The position numbers and the translations under genes were made by a program. Below, in pieces: positions 45,950-55,736 of a DNA stretch of 64,000 nt. How positions within the stretch are numbered: position 1 is the first letter of the stretch; every line of letters starts with the position of its first letter. This stretch comes from Arboricoccus pini (lineage in GTDB: Bacteria > Pseudomonadota > Alphaproteobacteria > Geminicoccales > Geminicoccaceae), in assembly GCF_900187945.1 (NCBI RefSeq), contig NZ_FYEH01000005.1, positions 124,001 through 188,000 of the forward strand, in the 5' to 3' direction. The notes below the pieces were generated by a model. The model searched no databases and was not told where the DNA came from. It saw only the letters and a program-made list of their open reading frames with translations.

Positions 45950-46360
45950 CGCTATTGCCGGCCTAGAGCGTGCAGGATGCGGCGGCGGGGATGGCTCAGA
46001 TTCAGCTCGAAGGGCAATCTCGAACAGGCCACGATGCTGGCCGCCAATGCTGAATATCGGGGGGCTAATCTCGTACACGGCATGATCGTGCTCAGGCAGA
46101 ACGATCTGGAAGGCGCGCTGCGGGCCACGCGCGCAATCCTGCGACGGGATCCTCTCTGGTCCCCGGGCCCAAGCTCCTGGCCCAGGTGCATATGCAAAGG
46201 GGTGAGAACCGATCTTGCCGTCGATACGCTAAACCAGCTTTTTTGACAGCCGCGCCAAGCCCTGACCCTCGACCTCATGTTCGAGGGTGCCAAGGAGGCC
46301 AGGCGGATGCCGGCCGATTTCGAGCGCCAGCCGCAGCCGGCCTCCCAGGGCAATGGCTGA
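45950..46360 (+). pseudogene. TPR protein remnant
   Basis: LEQATMLAANAEYRGANLVH and QNDLEGALRATRAILRRDP have the helix-turn-helix pattern of tetratricopeptide repeats. After a shift comes LLAQVHMQRGEN, then the earlier frame DLAVDTLNQLF, and a last frame LTLDLMFEGAKEARRMPADF ending in TGA at 46358-46360. It lies next to the polysaccharide export locus, where TPR proteins are common. Non-functional. Confidence 0.6.
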
Positions 46361-46391
46361 GACGGCTCGACTGCCTGGGCCCTCCCTTGGG

Positions 46392-48137
46392 CTAGCCGAC
46401 CAGCTCTGGCAGGTCCGCGTGGAAATGGCGGCCGGCCTCTGTCTTGGCGATCACGCCCTTGCGGATGACGAAGTCGCCAAAGCGCTCCTTCTCGCCCCGC
46501 TCCTTGGCATAGGCCAGGAAGAGGGGCCGGAGCTCGGCGATGATCCGCTCATGCCGGATGTCGCGGCGATAGAGCTTGTTCAGCCGCGAGCCGTCGAAGG
46601 CAGCGCCCAGATAGAGATTATAGGTGCCAGGGCCGCGGCCGACGAGGCCGATCTCGGCCAGGTAGGGCCGCGCGCAGCCATTGGGACAGCCCGTCATGCG
46701 GATGACGATGTCGGCCTCGTCCAGCCCGGCCTCGCCCAGGGCCGTCTCCAGCTCGGTGACGAGATCGGGCAGGTAGCGCTCGCTCTCGGCCAGGGCCAGG
46801 CCGCAGGTCGGCAGGGCGACGCAGGCCATGGAATTGCGTCGGAGGCCGGAATAGCTCTCGGGCCCGATATGGTGGGCGGCAAGGAGTGCTTCGATCCCGG
46901 CCTTGTTCTCGGGCTTGACCCTGGCGACGATGACATTCTGGTTGGCGGTGATGCGGAATTCGCCGTCATGCACCTTGGCGATCTCGCGCAGGCCCTTGAG
47001 GATCTGGCGCTCCTCGGTGTCCTTGATCCTGCCGCTCTCGATGAAGAGCGTATAGTGCCAGAGACCCTGATGGTCCTGGACCCAGCCGATCCGGTCGCCG
47101 GTGCTGTTGAAGCTGAAGGGCCGGGGCTTGCCCAGCTTGTAGCCGAGGCGCTTCTCGAGTTCGGCTCGAAACGCCTCCAGGCCCCTGGTCTCGATCGTGT
47201 ATTTCAGCCTGGCATGCTTGCGATTGGTGCGATCGCCCCAGTCGCGCTGCACGGTCACGATCTTCTCGGCGATGTCGGTCGCCTGCTCCGTCGTGCAAAA
47301 GCCCAGAACGTCGGCGGTGCGCGGGAAGGTCGCCTCGTCGCCATGCGTCATGCCCATGCCGCCGCCCACGGTGACGTTCCAGCCCGCAATGGCGCCCTTC
47401 TTGTCGAGCACGGCGATATAGCCCAGGTCGTGGGCGAAGATATCGACGTCATTGTCCGGCGGCACGGCCACGACCGTCTTGAACTTGCGCGGCAGGTAGG
47501 TCTTGCCATAGACGGGCTCGCTCTCCTCCGTCTCGGCCTCGCCGCCCGCCACCTTCTCGCCGTCGATCCAGATCTCGCGCCAGGCGCCGGTCTTGGGCAA
47601 AAGATGCTCGCTGATCGCGCGCGCCAGCTCGTAGGCGGCGTCATGGGCGGCCGAGAGATGCGGATTCGAGCTCGCCATGACGTTGCGGTTGACGTCGCCG
47701 CAGGCGGCGATCGTGTCGAGCGAGGCGCGGTCGATCGCCTGCATCGTCCGCTTCAGATTGTTCTTGATGACGCCGTGATACTGGAAGGTCTGGCGCGTCG
47801 TCGCCCTAAGCGTGCCGTTCGCGAAGGTCGTGGCGATCTCATCCAGCTTTAGCCATTGCTCGGGCGTGCAGACGCCAGCCGGCATGCGGATGCGGATCAT
47901 GAAGCTGTAGGCGGGCTCGAGCTTCTTCTTGGCCCGCTCGGCGCGGACGTCGCGATGATCTTGCTGGTAGAAGCCGTGGAACTTGCCGAGCTGCGTGTCG
48001 TCGTCGGCGATCGCGCCGGTGATCTGCCGCTCCAGGCTCTCCACGATCGTGCCGCGAAGATAGTTGCTCTTGTCCTTGATGTACTCGTTGGCGGCCAGCC
48101 CCGGCGGCGGGGTTTCCTGTGTCTTCTCGTCAGCCAT
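46392..48137 (-). CDS. cysI: Sulfite reductase hemoprotein (beta) subunit
   Basis: A 581-residue enzyme with siroheme and a [4Fe-4S] cluster that reduces sulfite to sulfide with electrons from CysJ. The two ferredoxin-like half-domains are recognisable (SFMIRIRMPAGVCTPEQWLK; RATTRQTFQYHGVIKNNLK). The cluster/siroheme ligands are in ALPTCGLALAES and MTGCPNGCARPY. VGGGMGMTHGDEATFPRTAD is a CysI signature. Length is normal. It lies 30 bases after cysJ and is the last gene of the cluster. Confidence 0.97.
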   Translation of the reverse strand: MADEKTQETPPPGLAANEYIKDKSNYLRGTIVESLERQITGAIADDDTQLGKFHGFYQQDHRDVRAERAKKKLEPAYSFMIRIRMPAGVCTPEQWLKLDEIATTFANGTLRATTRQTFQYHGVIKNNLKRTMQAIDRASLDTIAACGDVNRNVMASSNPHLSAAHDAAYELARAISEHLLPKTGAWREIWIDGEKVAGGEAETEESEPVYGKTYLPRKFKTVVAVPPDNDVDIFAHDLGYIAVLDKKGAIAGWNVTVGGGMGMTHGDEATFPRTADVLGFCTTEQATDIAEKIVTVQRDWGDRTNRKHARLKYTIETRGLEAFRAELEKRLGYKLGKPRPFSFNSTGDRIGWVQDHQGLWHYTLFIESGRIKDTEERQILKGLREIAKVHDGEFRITANQNVIVARVKPENKAGIEALLAAHHIGPESYSGLRRNSMACVALPTCGLALAESERYLPDLVTELETALGEAGLDEADIVIRMTGCPNGCARPYLAEIGLVGRGPGTYNLYLGAAFDGSRLNKLYRRDIRHERIIAELRPLFLAYAKERGEKERFGDFVIRKGVIAKTEAGRHFHADLPELVG

Positions 48138-48167
48138 GGCGCTTGCGCTGTCCCTAAGGAGATAAGA

Positions 48168-49964
48168 TCAATAGACGTCGCGCTGGTAGCGCTTGGTGCG
48201 GTTCAGATCATCAAGATAGGCGCGCGCCTGGTCCGGGCTTTTCCGGCCTTCCTCGGCGATGATCCGCAAGAGCATGGCCTCGACGTCCTTGGCCATGCGC
48301 GTGGCATCGCCGCAGACATAGAAGGCCGCGCCCTCCTCGAGCCAGGCCCAAAGATCCCGCCTTGCTTCCCACATATGGTGCTGCACGTAGATCTTCTCGG
48401 GCTGGTCGCGCGAGAAGGCGGCATCGATGCGGGTCAGGACACCATCCTTCTCGAGCTGCTGCCATTCGAGCTGGTAGAGAAAATCATTGGTGAAGGTCTG
48501 GTCGCCGAAGAAGAGCCAGTTCCTGCCCTTGGCCTCCAGCGCCTGGCGCTGATGCAAAAAAGCCCTGAAGGGAGCCACGCCCGTGCCCGGGCCCACCATG
48601 ATGAGCGGCCGGTCATGGTCGGCCGGCAGGCGGAAATGCTTGTTGGGCTTCAAGAAGACCGGCAGCGTGCCGCCTTTCTTGCTGCGCTCGGCCATGTGGA
48701 TGGAGGCAACGCCCTTGCGCTCCAGCCCGTGGCTCTGCCAGCGGACGGCAGAGACCAGGAGATGCGCCTCGCCCGCATGCGCCAAGGGCGAGCTGGCGAT
48801 GGAATAGCTGCGCGGTGCGAGGGGTCGCAGCAGGCCCTGCAACTCGCCCGCTTCCAGCTTCGCATCGAAGGTCATGAACAGGTCGATGAGTTGCCGGTCG
48901 GCGATGAAGTCGCGCCAGCCATCGGCGGCCAGGAGCTCCGCCAGGGCCTTGTGCGGCTTGAGCTTCTGGTAAGCCTCCATGACGGGCCGCGAGAGCGTGG
49001 TGATGTCGAGTTCGCTTTCGAGGCGGGCTTCCAGGGCCGAATCACCCTTGAGGCCGGTCGCCTGGAGGATCGCCTCGACAAGGATCGGATCGTTCTTTGG
49101 CACCACGGCCAGGCTGTCGCCGGGCTCATAGGCCAGGCCGCTCTCGCCCAGATCGAGCTCGAGGTGGATCGTTTCCTTGGCCGACCAGCGGCCGTTCAGG
49201 TTGATATGCTCGATGATCTCGGCGTCATAGGGGTTCTTGGCCGTCCAGGTGGGGGCGTCCGCCAAGGGCTCCGTGCCGGCCCTTGCATCGAAGGGGATGA
49301 TCTCGGCGGAAGCGCCGGCATCGGCCGGTTTGAGCGCGTCCAGTGCCGTATCGGTCCAGCCATCCGCCAGGGCTTCGAAATCGAGGTCGCAATCGACCCT
49401 CTCGGCCACGCGCGTGGCACCCAGCTCGGCCAGACGGTCGTCGATCTTCTTTCCCGTCAGGCAGAAATCGACATAGGAGGAATCGCCCAGGGCCAGGACA
49501 CTAAAGCGCGTATTCTCGAACCTTGGCGCCCCGTCCTCGATGAGGGCCCGGTAGAAGGGCTCGGCCCGCTGAGGGGGATCCCCCTCGCCCCAGGTGGCGG
49601 CGATGACGAGGAGATTCCTGGCCGCTGCGATTTCGGCCGGCATGACATCGGCCATGTCGACGGCCTTGGGTTTGAAGCCACGTTTCTTGGCCAAAGCCTG
49701 GATCTTGAGGGCCAGCGCCTCCGAATTGCCCGATTCGGTCGCATAGAGGATCGTTAAGGGTTCAGCTGCACGCTTCTCGGTCGCCGGCGCCGGTGACGGT
49801 GCCGACGCGGCATTGCCGGTGGCGGCGGCATAGCCGGCGAGAAAACCGGCCAGCCACTGGCGCTGATCGGCCGTGGAGGTGCCCAAGATACGGTTCAAGG
49901 CCGCAATCTGCTCGCTCTCGAAGGGAGCCGTCTTGGGCAGCAGCGGGGCCGCTGAGTTGGACAT
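48168..49964 (-). CDS. cysJ: Sulfite reductase flavoprotein (alpha) subunit
   Basis: A 598-residue electron donor to CysI. Domains in order: FMN flavodoxin ([20 protein letters not shown]), FAD-binding reductase ([12 protein letters not shown]), NADPH binding ([37 protein letters not shown]), ending in the CysJ-type RYQRDVY. The N-terminal [20 protein letters not shown] is typical of CysJ. Upstream of cysI in the same direction and probably co-transcribed; separated from cysH by about 100 bases with a hairpin. Confidence 0.97.
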   Translation of the reverse strand: MSNSAAPLLPKTAPFESEQIAALNRILGTSTADQRQWLAGFLAGYAAATGNAASAPSPAPATEKRAAEPLTILYATESGNSEALALKIQALAKKRGFKPKAVDMADVMPAEIAAARNLLVIAATWGEGDPPQRAEPFYRALIEDGAPRFENTRFSVLALGDSSYVDFCLTGKKIDDRLAELGATRVAERVDCDLDFEALADGWTDTALDALKPADAGASAEIIPFDARAGTEPLADAPTWTAKNPYDAEIIEHINLNGRWSAKETIHLELDLGESGLAYEPGDSLAVVPKNDPILVEAILQATGLKGDSALEARLESELDITTLSRPVMEAYQKLKPHKALAELLAADGWRDFIADRQLIDLFMTFDAKLEAGELQGLLRPLAPRSYSIASSPLAHAGEAHLLVSAVRWQSHGLERKGVASIHMAERSKKGGTLPVFLKPNKHFRLPADHDRPLIMVGPGTGVAPFRAFLHQRQALEAKGRNWLFFGDQTFTNDFLYQLEWQQLEKDGVLTRIDAAFSRDQPEKIYVQHHMWEARRDLWAWLEEGAAFYVCGDATRMAKDVEAMLLRIIAEEGRKSPDQARAYLDDLNRTKRYQRDVY

Positions 49965-50042
49965 GATATCGTCTCGTCAGGCGATCGGTTTAAGCGTGGC
50001 TTTGCACGGCGGATGGCTTCGACAAAGCTGGTCTTCTAGAGC

Positions 50043-50063
50043 GTTTTCATCGGCAATGAAAAC
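50043..50063 (-). terminator. Hairpin directly after cysH
   Basis: GTTTTCAT and ATGAAAAC are perfect 8-base arms around a 5-base loop, abutting the cysH stop codon. No T-run follows. It may attenuate transcription between cysH and cysJ or protect the mRNA end. Confidence 0.45.
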
Positions 50064-50804
50064 TCAGATCAGACAGCCTTCCTCGGAAGTCGGGCGCGGC
50101 CCTTCGGGCAACGGCAAGTGGATGCCACATTCGGTCTTGCCTCGCCCTGCCCAGCGGCCGGCACGCGGATCCTCGCCGGGTGCCACGGGGCGTGTGCAGG
50201 GGGCACAGCCGATCGAGGCATAGTTTCTGGCCACCAGCGGGTGGGCCGGCAGGTCATGCTCGAGGCGATAGGATTCCAGCGCCTCGACGGTCCAGTCTGC
50301 CAAAGGATTGATCTTGATCCGCCGCCCGTTCTCGTCGGGCTCGACGGTGCGCAATTTGCGGCGGAGGTCGTTTTGAAAGCGCTTCCTGCCCGTGATCCAG
50401 GCGGCGAAAGGATGGAGCGCCTCGTCCAGCGTCTCCACCTTCCTGATGTGGCAGCACATGTTGGGATCGTCCTGGTGCAGCCGGCCCTCGGGATCGAGGC
50501 GTGCCAGATAGCGCATGTCGGGTCTGGCATCCCGCACGTCCCGGAGGCCCAGCCTTGCCACGAGCTCGGCCTTGTAGGCGAGCGTGGCCGGGAAATGGAC
50601 GAGCGTATCCAGGAAAAGGACGGGTATGGCGGGGTTGGCCTTTGCCACCATGTGCAAAAGGACGACGCTCTCGGCTCCGAAGGAGGAGACCAGCGCCGTC
50701 CGGCCCTGCAGAGGGCCATGGACGACGAGCGCCTCGATCAGGGCTTGGCCGCTCAGATGACCGAAGGCGGCATCCAGGTTCTGGGGGGAAAGCCGGTCAC
50801 TCAT
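50064..50804 (-). CDS. cysH: Adenylyl-sulfate (APS/PAPS) reductase, iron-sulfur type
   Basis: A 246-residue protein that reduces activated sulfate to sulfite with thioredoxin. PP-loop core: TALVSSFGAESVVLLHMV. The cysteine pattern CC (in NMCCHIRKVETL), 82 residues later CXXC (in IGCAPCTRP) and the catalytic Cys in KTECGIHLP is that of [4Fe-4S] APS reductases; E. coli PAPS reductase lacks the cluster cysteines. The ATG at 50804 has GGAAAG before it; a GTG at 50816 would add four residues. It follows the MFS gene across a gap of about 500 bases. Confidence 0.95.
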   Translation of the reverse strand: MSDRLSPQNLDAAFGHLSGQALIEALVVHGPLQGRTALVSSFGAESVVLLHMVAKANPAIPVLFLDTLVHFPATLAYKAELVARLGLRDVRDARPDMRYLARLDPEGRLHQDDPNMCCHIRKVETLDEALHPFAAWITGRKRFQNDLRRKLRTVEPDENGRRIKINPLADWTVEALESYRLEHDLPAHPLVARNYASIGCAPCTRPVAPGEDPRAGRWAGRGKTECGIHLPLPEGPRPTSEEGCLI

Positions 50805-51333
50805 CGAGCTTTCCACCCCGGGGCAGGCGCCTCACCGCACACGCGCAACACCGACCGATCGCTAGGATGTCGGAGCGGGGGGCGATGATGACAATGGGGT
50901 TCAAGACCTGCCTCCAGGGCGACCGAGCCGGTCGCTCGTCCTAACAAAGACGGCAGTAAGAGCCCGCCGCCTCATGACAGTCCCGTATGTAGTACGTTTA
51001 AAAGAACATTCCAAGGGCGTAGAAAAGAATATAAACCAAGTAGAGTAGTGTATAATAGAACGCATCCAGCGCATGATGGCGCTGCAGCCTGGATATTGCG
51101 CGCGCATGCCCCTCATGCCCCCGTTGGGGCTGAGTCCAGGTTGAGACCGGCGCGGCGCTCAGTTTCTTTCCGCCGAGGGAACAGGCGTCGTCCGCTAGGG
51201 CATCCGGCAGACCGGACGGCCTGGCGTGTCAGGCGCTGAGCCTGCGCCTCAAGGCGAACCGGCCTGCCCTCAAGATGGACCGGTTCCTGGCCGAGAGGCG
51301 CGCCGCCCGAGATGGGTCCAGAGCCCGCCTGCT
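50805..51333. other. Gap between cysH and the MFS gene
   Basis: About 530 bases. The part next to cysH should hold its promoter. AT-rich patches lie near 50990-51060 (for example GTAGAGTAGTGTATAATAG). A short plus-strand frame near 51195-51336 has protein-like composition (ACQALSLRLKANRPALKMDR) but no recognisable family and no start site. Nothing else seen. Confidence 0.4.
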
Positions 51334-52641
51334 CTAATCCGCAGCTACTGATGCCCGCGAAGCGATCTGCAATTGGGGCCGGGCGAAGAAAAGAATGACG
51401 ATCCCGGCAATAAACGCCATCAGGGCGACGAAGACGAGGCCGGCGCCGAAACCGCCCGTCTGATCGCGGAGATAGCCAATGGCGTAGGGACCGAGGAACC
51501 CGCCCAGATTGCCCACCGAGTTGATGACGGCGATGCCGGCGGCACGGTCGGTATCGGCCAGGAATTCGCTGGGCAGCGGCCAGAAGCAGGGCTGGATGCT
51601 GTAGATCATGCCGCCGCCCATGATGAGACCGACGACCGACCAGAGCGAGGTGCCGAACCAGGCGGCGATCAGGACGCCCAGGGCAACCACGCAAAGCACG
51701 GCAAAGCCGTGGAAGCGGCGATCACCTGTGCGATCCACGCTGCGGCCGACCAGCACCATGGCGACGATCGCCACGACATAGGGGGTGGCGGCGACGAAGC
51801 CTGTGGTGAGCGTGCTGAAGCCCAGCCCCTTGACGATCTGCGGCATGAAGAAGCTGAGACCGTAGCTGGCGACGTTCTGGCCGAAATAGATGGCGATGAG
51901 CGCCCAGATCCGCCAGTCGACCAGGACCTTGGCAATGCCGAGATGGCCGTGCGCGCGCACGTGGTGATGTTCGGTCTCGAGCTCGCCTGCCAGCCAGTCT
52001 CGCTCGTCAGGTGTCAGAAAGTAGGCCTCCTTGGGGCCATCTGGGAGGATGCGCAGGACGACGAAGCCCAGAAGGATCGCCGGCACGGCCTCGACCAGAA
52101 AGAGCCATTGCCAGCCGACCAGGCCCAAAAAGCCGTGCATCTGCAAGAGGAGGGCCGAGATGGGGCTGCCGACCACGCTCGAGAGCGGCATGGCGATGGC
52201 GAAGAGCGCCACATAGCGCGCGCGGTAGCGGGCCGGGAACCAGTAGGTCAGATAGAGGATCATGCCGGGAAAGAAGCCGGCCTCGGCGATGCCCAGAAGA
52301 AAGCGCAGAACGATCAGGCTCCATGGACCCTGCACGAACATCATGGCGCCGGCGACGATGCCCCAGCTCACCATGATGCGGGCGATCCAAAAGCGCGCGC
52401 CGACCTTTTCCATGATGATGTTGGAGGGCACCTCGAAGAGCATGTAGCCCAGGAAGAAAATGCCAGCCGCCCAGCCGAAGACCGTGGCGCTGATCCCCAG
52501 ATCGGCATTCATGGTCAAGGCGGCAAAGCCGACATTGGTGCGGTCGACGTAAGCGACCAGGTAAAGCAGCCCCATGATGGGCAAAAGGCGCCAGGCGACC
52601 TTTCCCACGATGCGGTCACCATCGCTGCTGTGCAGTGTCAT
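51334..52641 (-). CDS. MFS transporter, anion:cation symporter (phthalate/tartrate-like) family
   Basis: A 435-residue inner membrane protein with about 12 TM segments. LLYLVAYVDRTNVGFAALTM and GWAAGIFFLGYMLFEVPSNI, then YLTYWFPARYRARYVALFAI, are typical of the ACS family that takes up organic anions. It is encoded between cysNC and cysH on the same strand, and no sulfate ABC permease or SulP gene is in the window. A role in importing sulfate or an organic sulfur anion is therefore plausible but inferred from position only. The start codon lies 14 bases after a 22-base palindrome that overlaps the ribosome-binding site. Confidence 0.87.
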   Translation of the reverse strand: MTLHSSDGDRIVGKVAWRLLPIMGLLYLVAYVDRTNVGFAALTMNADLGISATVFGWAAGIFFLGYMLFEVPSNIIMEKVGARFWIARIMVSWGIVAGAMMFVQGPWSLIVLRFLLGIAEAGFFPGMILYLTYWFPARYRARYVALFAIAMPLSSVVGSPISALLLQMHGFLGLVGWQWLFLVEAVPAILLGFVVLRILPDGPKEAYFLTPDERDWLAGELETEHHHVRAHGHLGIAKVLVDWRIWALIAIYFGQNVASYGLSFFMPQIVKGLGFSTLTTGFVAATPYVVAIVAMVLVGRSVDRTGDRRFHGFAVLCVVALGVLIAAWFGTSLWSVVGLIMGGGMIYSIQPCFWPLPSEFLADTDRAAGIAVINSVGNLGGFLGPYAIGYLRDQTGGFGAGLVFVALMAFIAGIVILFFARPQLQIASRASVAAD

Positions 52642-52654
52642 TGATTTAGCTCTC

Positions 52655-52676
52655 CCTTATTCTTCGAAGAATAAGG
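52655..52676. promoter_or_regulatory. Perfect 22-base palindrome at the MFS ribosome-binding site
   Basis: CCTTATTCTTC and GAAGAATAAGG meet at a central TTCGAA with no loop, perfect over 22 bases. On the minus strand the second arm runs into AAGGGAGAG, the likely Shine-Dalgarno of the MFS gene. It could be a repressor operator or an RNA hairpin that hides the ribosome-binding site. It is also downstream of cysNC's coding strand only in the sense of lying between the two genes. Confidence 0.6.
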
Positions 52677-52790
52677 CGAGTCTCAAAGACGGCAATGCAC
52701 TAACGCCCGCCTGGCGGCGCTCAGGTGGAAAGGCCGGGGATCGGGCCGCGAAGGCCAAGGATGGCCGCCGGGAGCCCCCGACGGCGGCCC

Positions 52791-54671
52791 TTAGGCCTTG
52801 AAAGCCTTGTCGACATAGGCGATCAGCCTGGCCAGGCATTCCTCGATCGACAACGAATCGGTGGGAACGACGAGCTCGGGCGTTTCGGGCGCCTCATAGG
52901 GGCTGGAAATGCCGGTGAACTCGGCGATCTCGCCCTTCCTCGCCCGGGCATAGAGGCCCTTGGGATCGCGGCTCTCGCAGGCCTCGAGCGAGGCCTTGAC
53001 GTAGATTTCGTGAAAGGCCTCGGGTGCTGCCGCCCGGGCGCGCTCGCGATCACTGCGATAGGGCGAGATGAAGCTCGAGATGACGAGGAAGCCCGCATCG
53101 GCGAAGAGTGCCGCAACCTCGCCCACGCGGCGGATATTCTCAGCCCGGTCCTCGGGCGAGAATCCCAGATTGGCGTTCAGCCCGGTCCGGACATTGTCGC
53201 CGTCCAGGACATAGGTCTGGTAGCCGCGGGTGAAGAGCTCGCGCTCGAGCTCCAGGGCCAGCGTCGACTTACCGGCACCCGAGAGGCCGGTGAACCAGAG
53301 AACGCCGCCTTTGTGGCCGTTGCGGGCAGCCCTGGCCGCATGCGGCACGGCGTGGCCCACGGCCGTGATGTTGGTCGAGCGGACGGTGATCAGGTTACGC
53401 TGGTCGGCATAGCCCTCCATCGAGACGAGACCGCCGCCAACGGGCAGATAATCCTCGATGAGGACGAAGCGGCCGGTGGCCGGACTTTTCTCGTATTCGT
53501 CCAGCGCCAGCATGCGCTTGGCGCGCAGCACGACCTCGCCTGCCCCGTTGCGCTCGATCCGGTCGGCCGTGACCGAGGCCAGCGTGTCGGTGTCGATCGC
53601 GCGCGTGATCGCCTCGACCGTGACCGGGCTTTCCAGGGTGCCGAGCTTGAGGCCGTAGGTCTTCCCGACCACGAGCGGGTTATGGCCCAGCCAGAAGAGC
53701 TTGGCCTTGAAGACCGCGCTCTCGATCGGCGCGTCCGCGACGTGGCTCATGACCTCGCCGCGTTCGACAAAGATCTGCTCGTCCAGGGTGACGCCGATGC
53801 TCTGGCCCGGTGTCGCCTCGCTCGGCTGGGCCGGCACATGCCAGGCCTCGATCGTCTTGATCCGCGCCGTCTTGTTGGAGGGTGAGAAGACCACCTCGTC
53901 GCCCAGTCGGAGCCTGCCCGATTCAATCCGGCCGGCGATGATGCGGCGGTGGTCGAACTTGTAGACGTCCTGAACGGGCAGGCGCAGCGGTCGGCCGGTC
54001 GGCACGTCGATCTTCTCGAACCGGTCCAGGGCCTCGATCACCGAGGGTCCCTGGTACCAGGGCATGGCATCGCTATGACTGACGATATTATCGCCTTCCC
54101 GCGCCGAGATCGGGATGATCGAGACGGGTTTGACGCCCAGTTCCTGGAGATAGGTGCGGTAAGCCTTGGCGACCTCGCCGAAGCGGTCGGCCGAATAGTC
54201 CACAAGGTCCATCTTGTTGACGAGGACTACGACCTGGCTGATGCCCAAAAGATTCAAGAGATAGCCATGCCGGCGGGACTGCTCCTGGACGCCCTCGTGC
54301 GCGTCGATCAAGAGGAGGGCCGCCTCCGAGGAGGCCGCCCCCGTGATCATGTTCTTGAGAAATTCCTTGTGGCCGGGCGCATCGATGATGACGTAGGGGC
54401 GTTTTTTCGTCCTGAAACGGATCTGGGTCGTGTCGATCGTAATGCCCTGGTCGCGCTCCGCCTGGATCGCGTCCATGAGGAAGGCCCACTCGAAGGGCAT
54501 GCCACGCCGTTCCGACATGGCCTTGATCGCCTCAAGCTTGCCCTCGGGCAGCGAGCCCGTGTCGTGCACCAGGCGGCCCACCAAGGTGGACTTGCCGTGG
54601 TCGACATGGCCGACGATGACGATCTTGAGCTGCGGCGCGTTAAGGGCGTCGTTCTCTGGGCTGGCGGTCAT
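52791..54671 (-). CDS. cysNC: Bifunctional sulfate adenylyltransferase subunit 1/APS kinase
   Basis: A 626-residue fusion. Residues about 1-435 are CysN, the GTPase that drives APS formation: G1 [17 protein letters not shown]3 [13 protein letters not shown]4 NKMDLVDY. About 440-626 are CysC, APS kinase: P-loop [20 protein letters not shown], then [20 protein letters not shown]. CysN-CysC fusion (NodQ-like) is common in alphaproteobacteria. The ATG at 54671 lies 16 bases after the cysD stop; the longer frame to 54725 overlaps cysD. It makes PAPS from sulfate with CysD. Confidence 0.97.
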   Translation of the reverse strand: MTASPENDALNAPQLKIVIVGHVDHGKSTLVGRLVHDTGSLPEGKLEAIKAMSERRGMPFEWAFLMDAIQAERDQGITIDTTQIRFRTKKRPYVIIDAPGHKEFLKNMITGAASSEAALLLIDAHEGVQEQSRRHGYLLNLLGISQVVVLVNKMDLVDYSADRFGEVAKAYRTYLQELGVKPVSIIPISAREGDNIVSHSDAMPWYQGPSVIEALDRFEKIDVPTGRPLRLPVQDVYKFDHRRIIAGRIESGRLRLGDEVVFSPSNKTARIKTIEAWHVPAQPSEATPGQSIGVTLDEQIFVERGEVMSHVADAPIESAVFKAKLFWLGHNPLVVGKTYGLKLGTLESPVTVEAITRAIDTDTLASVTADRIERNGAGEVVLRAKRMLALDEYEKSPATGRFVLIEDYLPVGGGLVSMEGYADQRNLITVRSTNITAVGHAVPHAARAARNGHKGGVLWFTGLSGAGKSTLALELERELFTRGYQTYVLDGDNVRTGLNANLGFSPEDRAENIRRVGEVAALFADAGFLVISSFISPYRSDRERARAAAPEAFHEIYVKASLEACESRDPKGLYARARKGEIAEFTGISSPYEAPETPELVVPTDSLSIEECLARLIAYVDKAFKA

Positions 54672-54687
54672 GACGCGTATTTCTTCT

Positions 54688-55569
54688 TTAAAGATAGCCG
54701 GCGGCACGCAGCCGCTCGAAGGCATCTTCGGATTCGTGGTCCATCGCCCGGCCCGAGCGCTCGGGGATCCTGGTTGTCTCGAGCTCCTCGATGATCTCGT
54801 CCAGCGTCGCGGCGTTGCTCGAGATCGGGTTGGTGATGTCCTGGTCGCCCAAGGAGCGATAGCGCTTGCCGTTCTTGGAGAAATAGAGATCGATCAAGGG
54901 AATGTTCTCGCGCTTTGTGTAGCGCCAGATGTCGATCTCGGTCCAATGCAGGATCGGGTGGACCCTTACATGCACGTCCTTGGGAAAGCTCGTCATGTAC
55001 TGGTTCCAGAATTCCGGCGGCTGGTCCTTGAGATTCCAGCTATTGTCGGCACCGCGCGGACTGAAATAGCGTTCCTTGGCGCGGATCGCCTCTTCGTCGC
55101 GACGGATGCCGGCCACCAGGCCGTTGAAGCCGTGCTTCTTGACGGCCGCCTGCAGGCCCAGTGTCTTGCGCGCCGCCGAGCGCGAGGCTGGCGGCAGGGT
55201 CGGATCGGTGTCTTCCACCGGCGGGCAGAGCTCGCGAATAAAATTCAAGCCCCATTCCTTGGCGTAGCGATCACGGAACGCATACATCTCAGGAAACTTC
55301 TTCTCGGTATCGACATGCATCACCGGGAAGGGCACATGGCCAAAAAAGGCTTTCCTTGCCAACCACAGGACGACATTGCTGTCTTTGCCCAGCGACCAGA
55401 GAATGGCGATATTGTCGAGCTTCGCGAAAGCTTCCCTTAGAATATAGATGCTTTCCGCTTCGAGCTGATCGAGATGGTCCATGTACGCCAAGCCAGCGAT
55501 ATTGAGATGAGACACGCGCCTTGCGCGAGGAGCCGCATATCGGAGTCCCCTCTTGGCCTTGTCAACCAT
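54688..55569 (-). CDS. cysD: Sulfate adenylyltransferase subunit 2
   Basis: Forms APS from sulfate and ATP with CysN. The PP-loop motif is [37 protein letters not shown] is the usual CysD start region, and [40 protein letters not shown] and [20 protein letters not shown] follow. I chose the ATG at 55569 because TTAGGAAC lies just before it; an internal ATG at 55482 would match the E. coli N-terminus but has no ribosome-binding site. It heads the cys cluster; its AT-rich promoter lies in 55570-55730. Confidence 0.95.
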   Translation of the reverse strand: MVDKAKRGLRYAAPRARRVSHLNIAGLAYMDHLDQLEAESIYILREAFAKLDNIAILWSLGKDSNVVLWLARKAFFGHVPFPVMHVDTEKKFPEMYAFRDRYAKEWGLNFIRELCPPVEDTDPTLPPASRSAARKTLGLQAAVKKHGFNGLVAGIRRDEEAIRAKERYFSPRGADNSWNLKDQPPEFWNQYMTSFPKDVHVRVHPILHWTEIDIWRYTKRENIPLIDLYFSKNGKRYRSLGDQDITNPISSNAATLDEIIEELETTRIPERSGRAMDHESEDAFERLRAAGYL

Positions 55570-55634
55570 GCAGTTCCTAATTCCCACAAACTTAATGATA
55601 ATAAAATAATATAACAAATAAGGTTTGTAAAATT

Positions 55635-55736
55635 ATGAGAATTCCTGCCATGCGGCTATCCCGCCATCTGGAAGTCCTGGAGGAGGCCCCCTCCACCCAA
55701 GTGCGGGCTGCCGGCAGCTTCGAGGAGCTGGCATGA
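55635..55736 (+). CDS. Possible 33-residue leader ORF coupled to the next gene
   Basis: From the ATG at 55635 a 33-codon frame (MRIPAMRLSRHLEVLEEAPS...) ends in TGA at 55734-55736, overlapping the next gene's ATG (ATGA). AAGG lies about 10 bases upstream of its start. The arrangement suggests translational coupling, but the peptide matches nothing I know and could be chance. Confidence 0.35.
   Translation: MRIPAMRLSRHLEVLEEAPSTQVRAAGSFEELA

Noticed and set aside
46287-47852. A plus-strand open frame of 521 codons opposite cysI
   Set aside because: Antisense of cysI with shadow-type composition.
47856-49757. A plus-strand open frame of 633 codons opposite cysJ
   Set aside because: Shadow of cysJ/cysI in GC-rich DNA; no motif, signal or ribosome-binding site.
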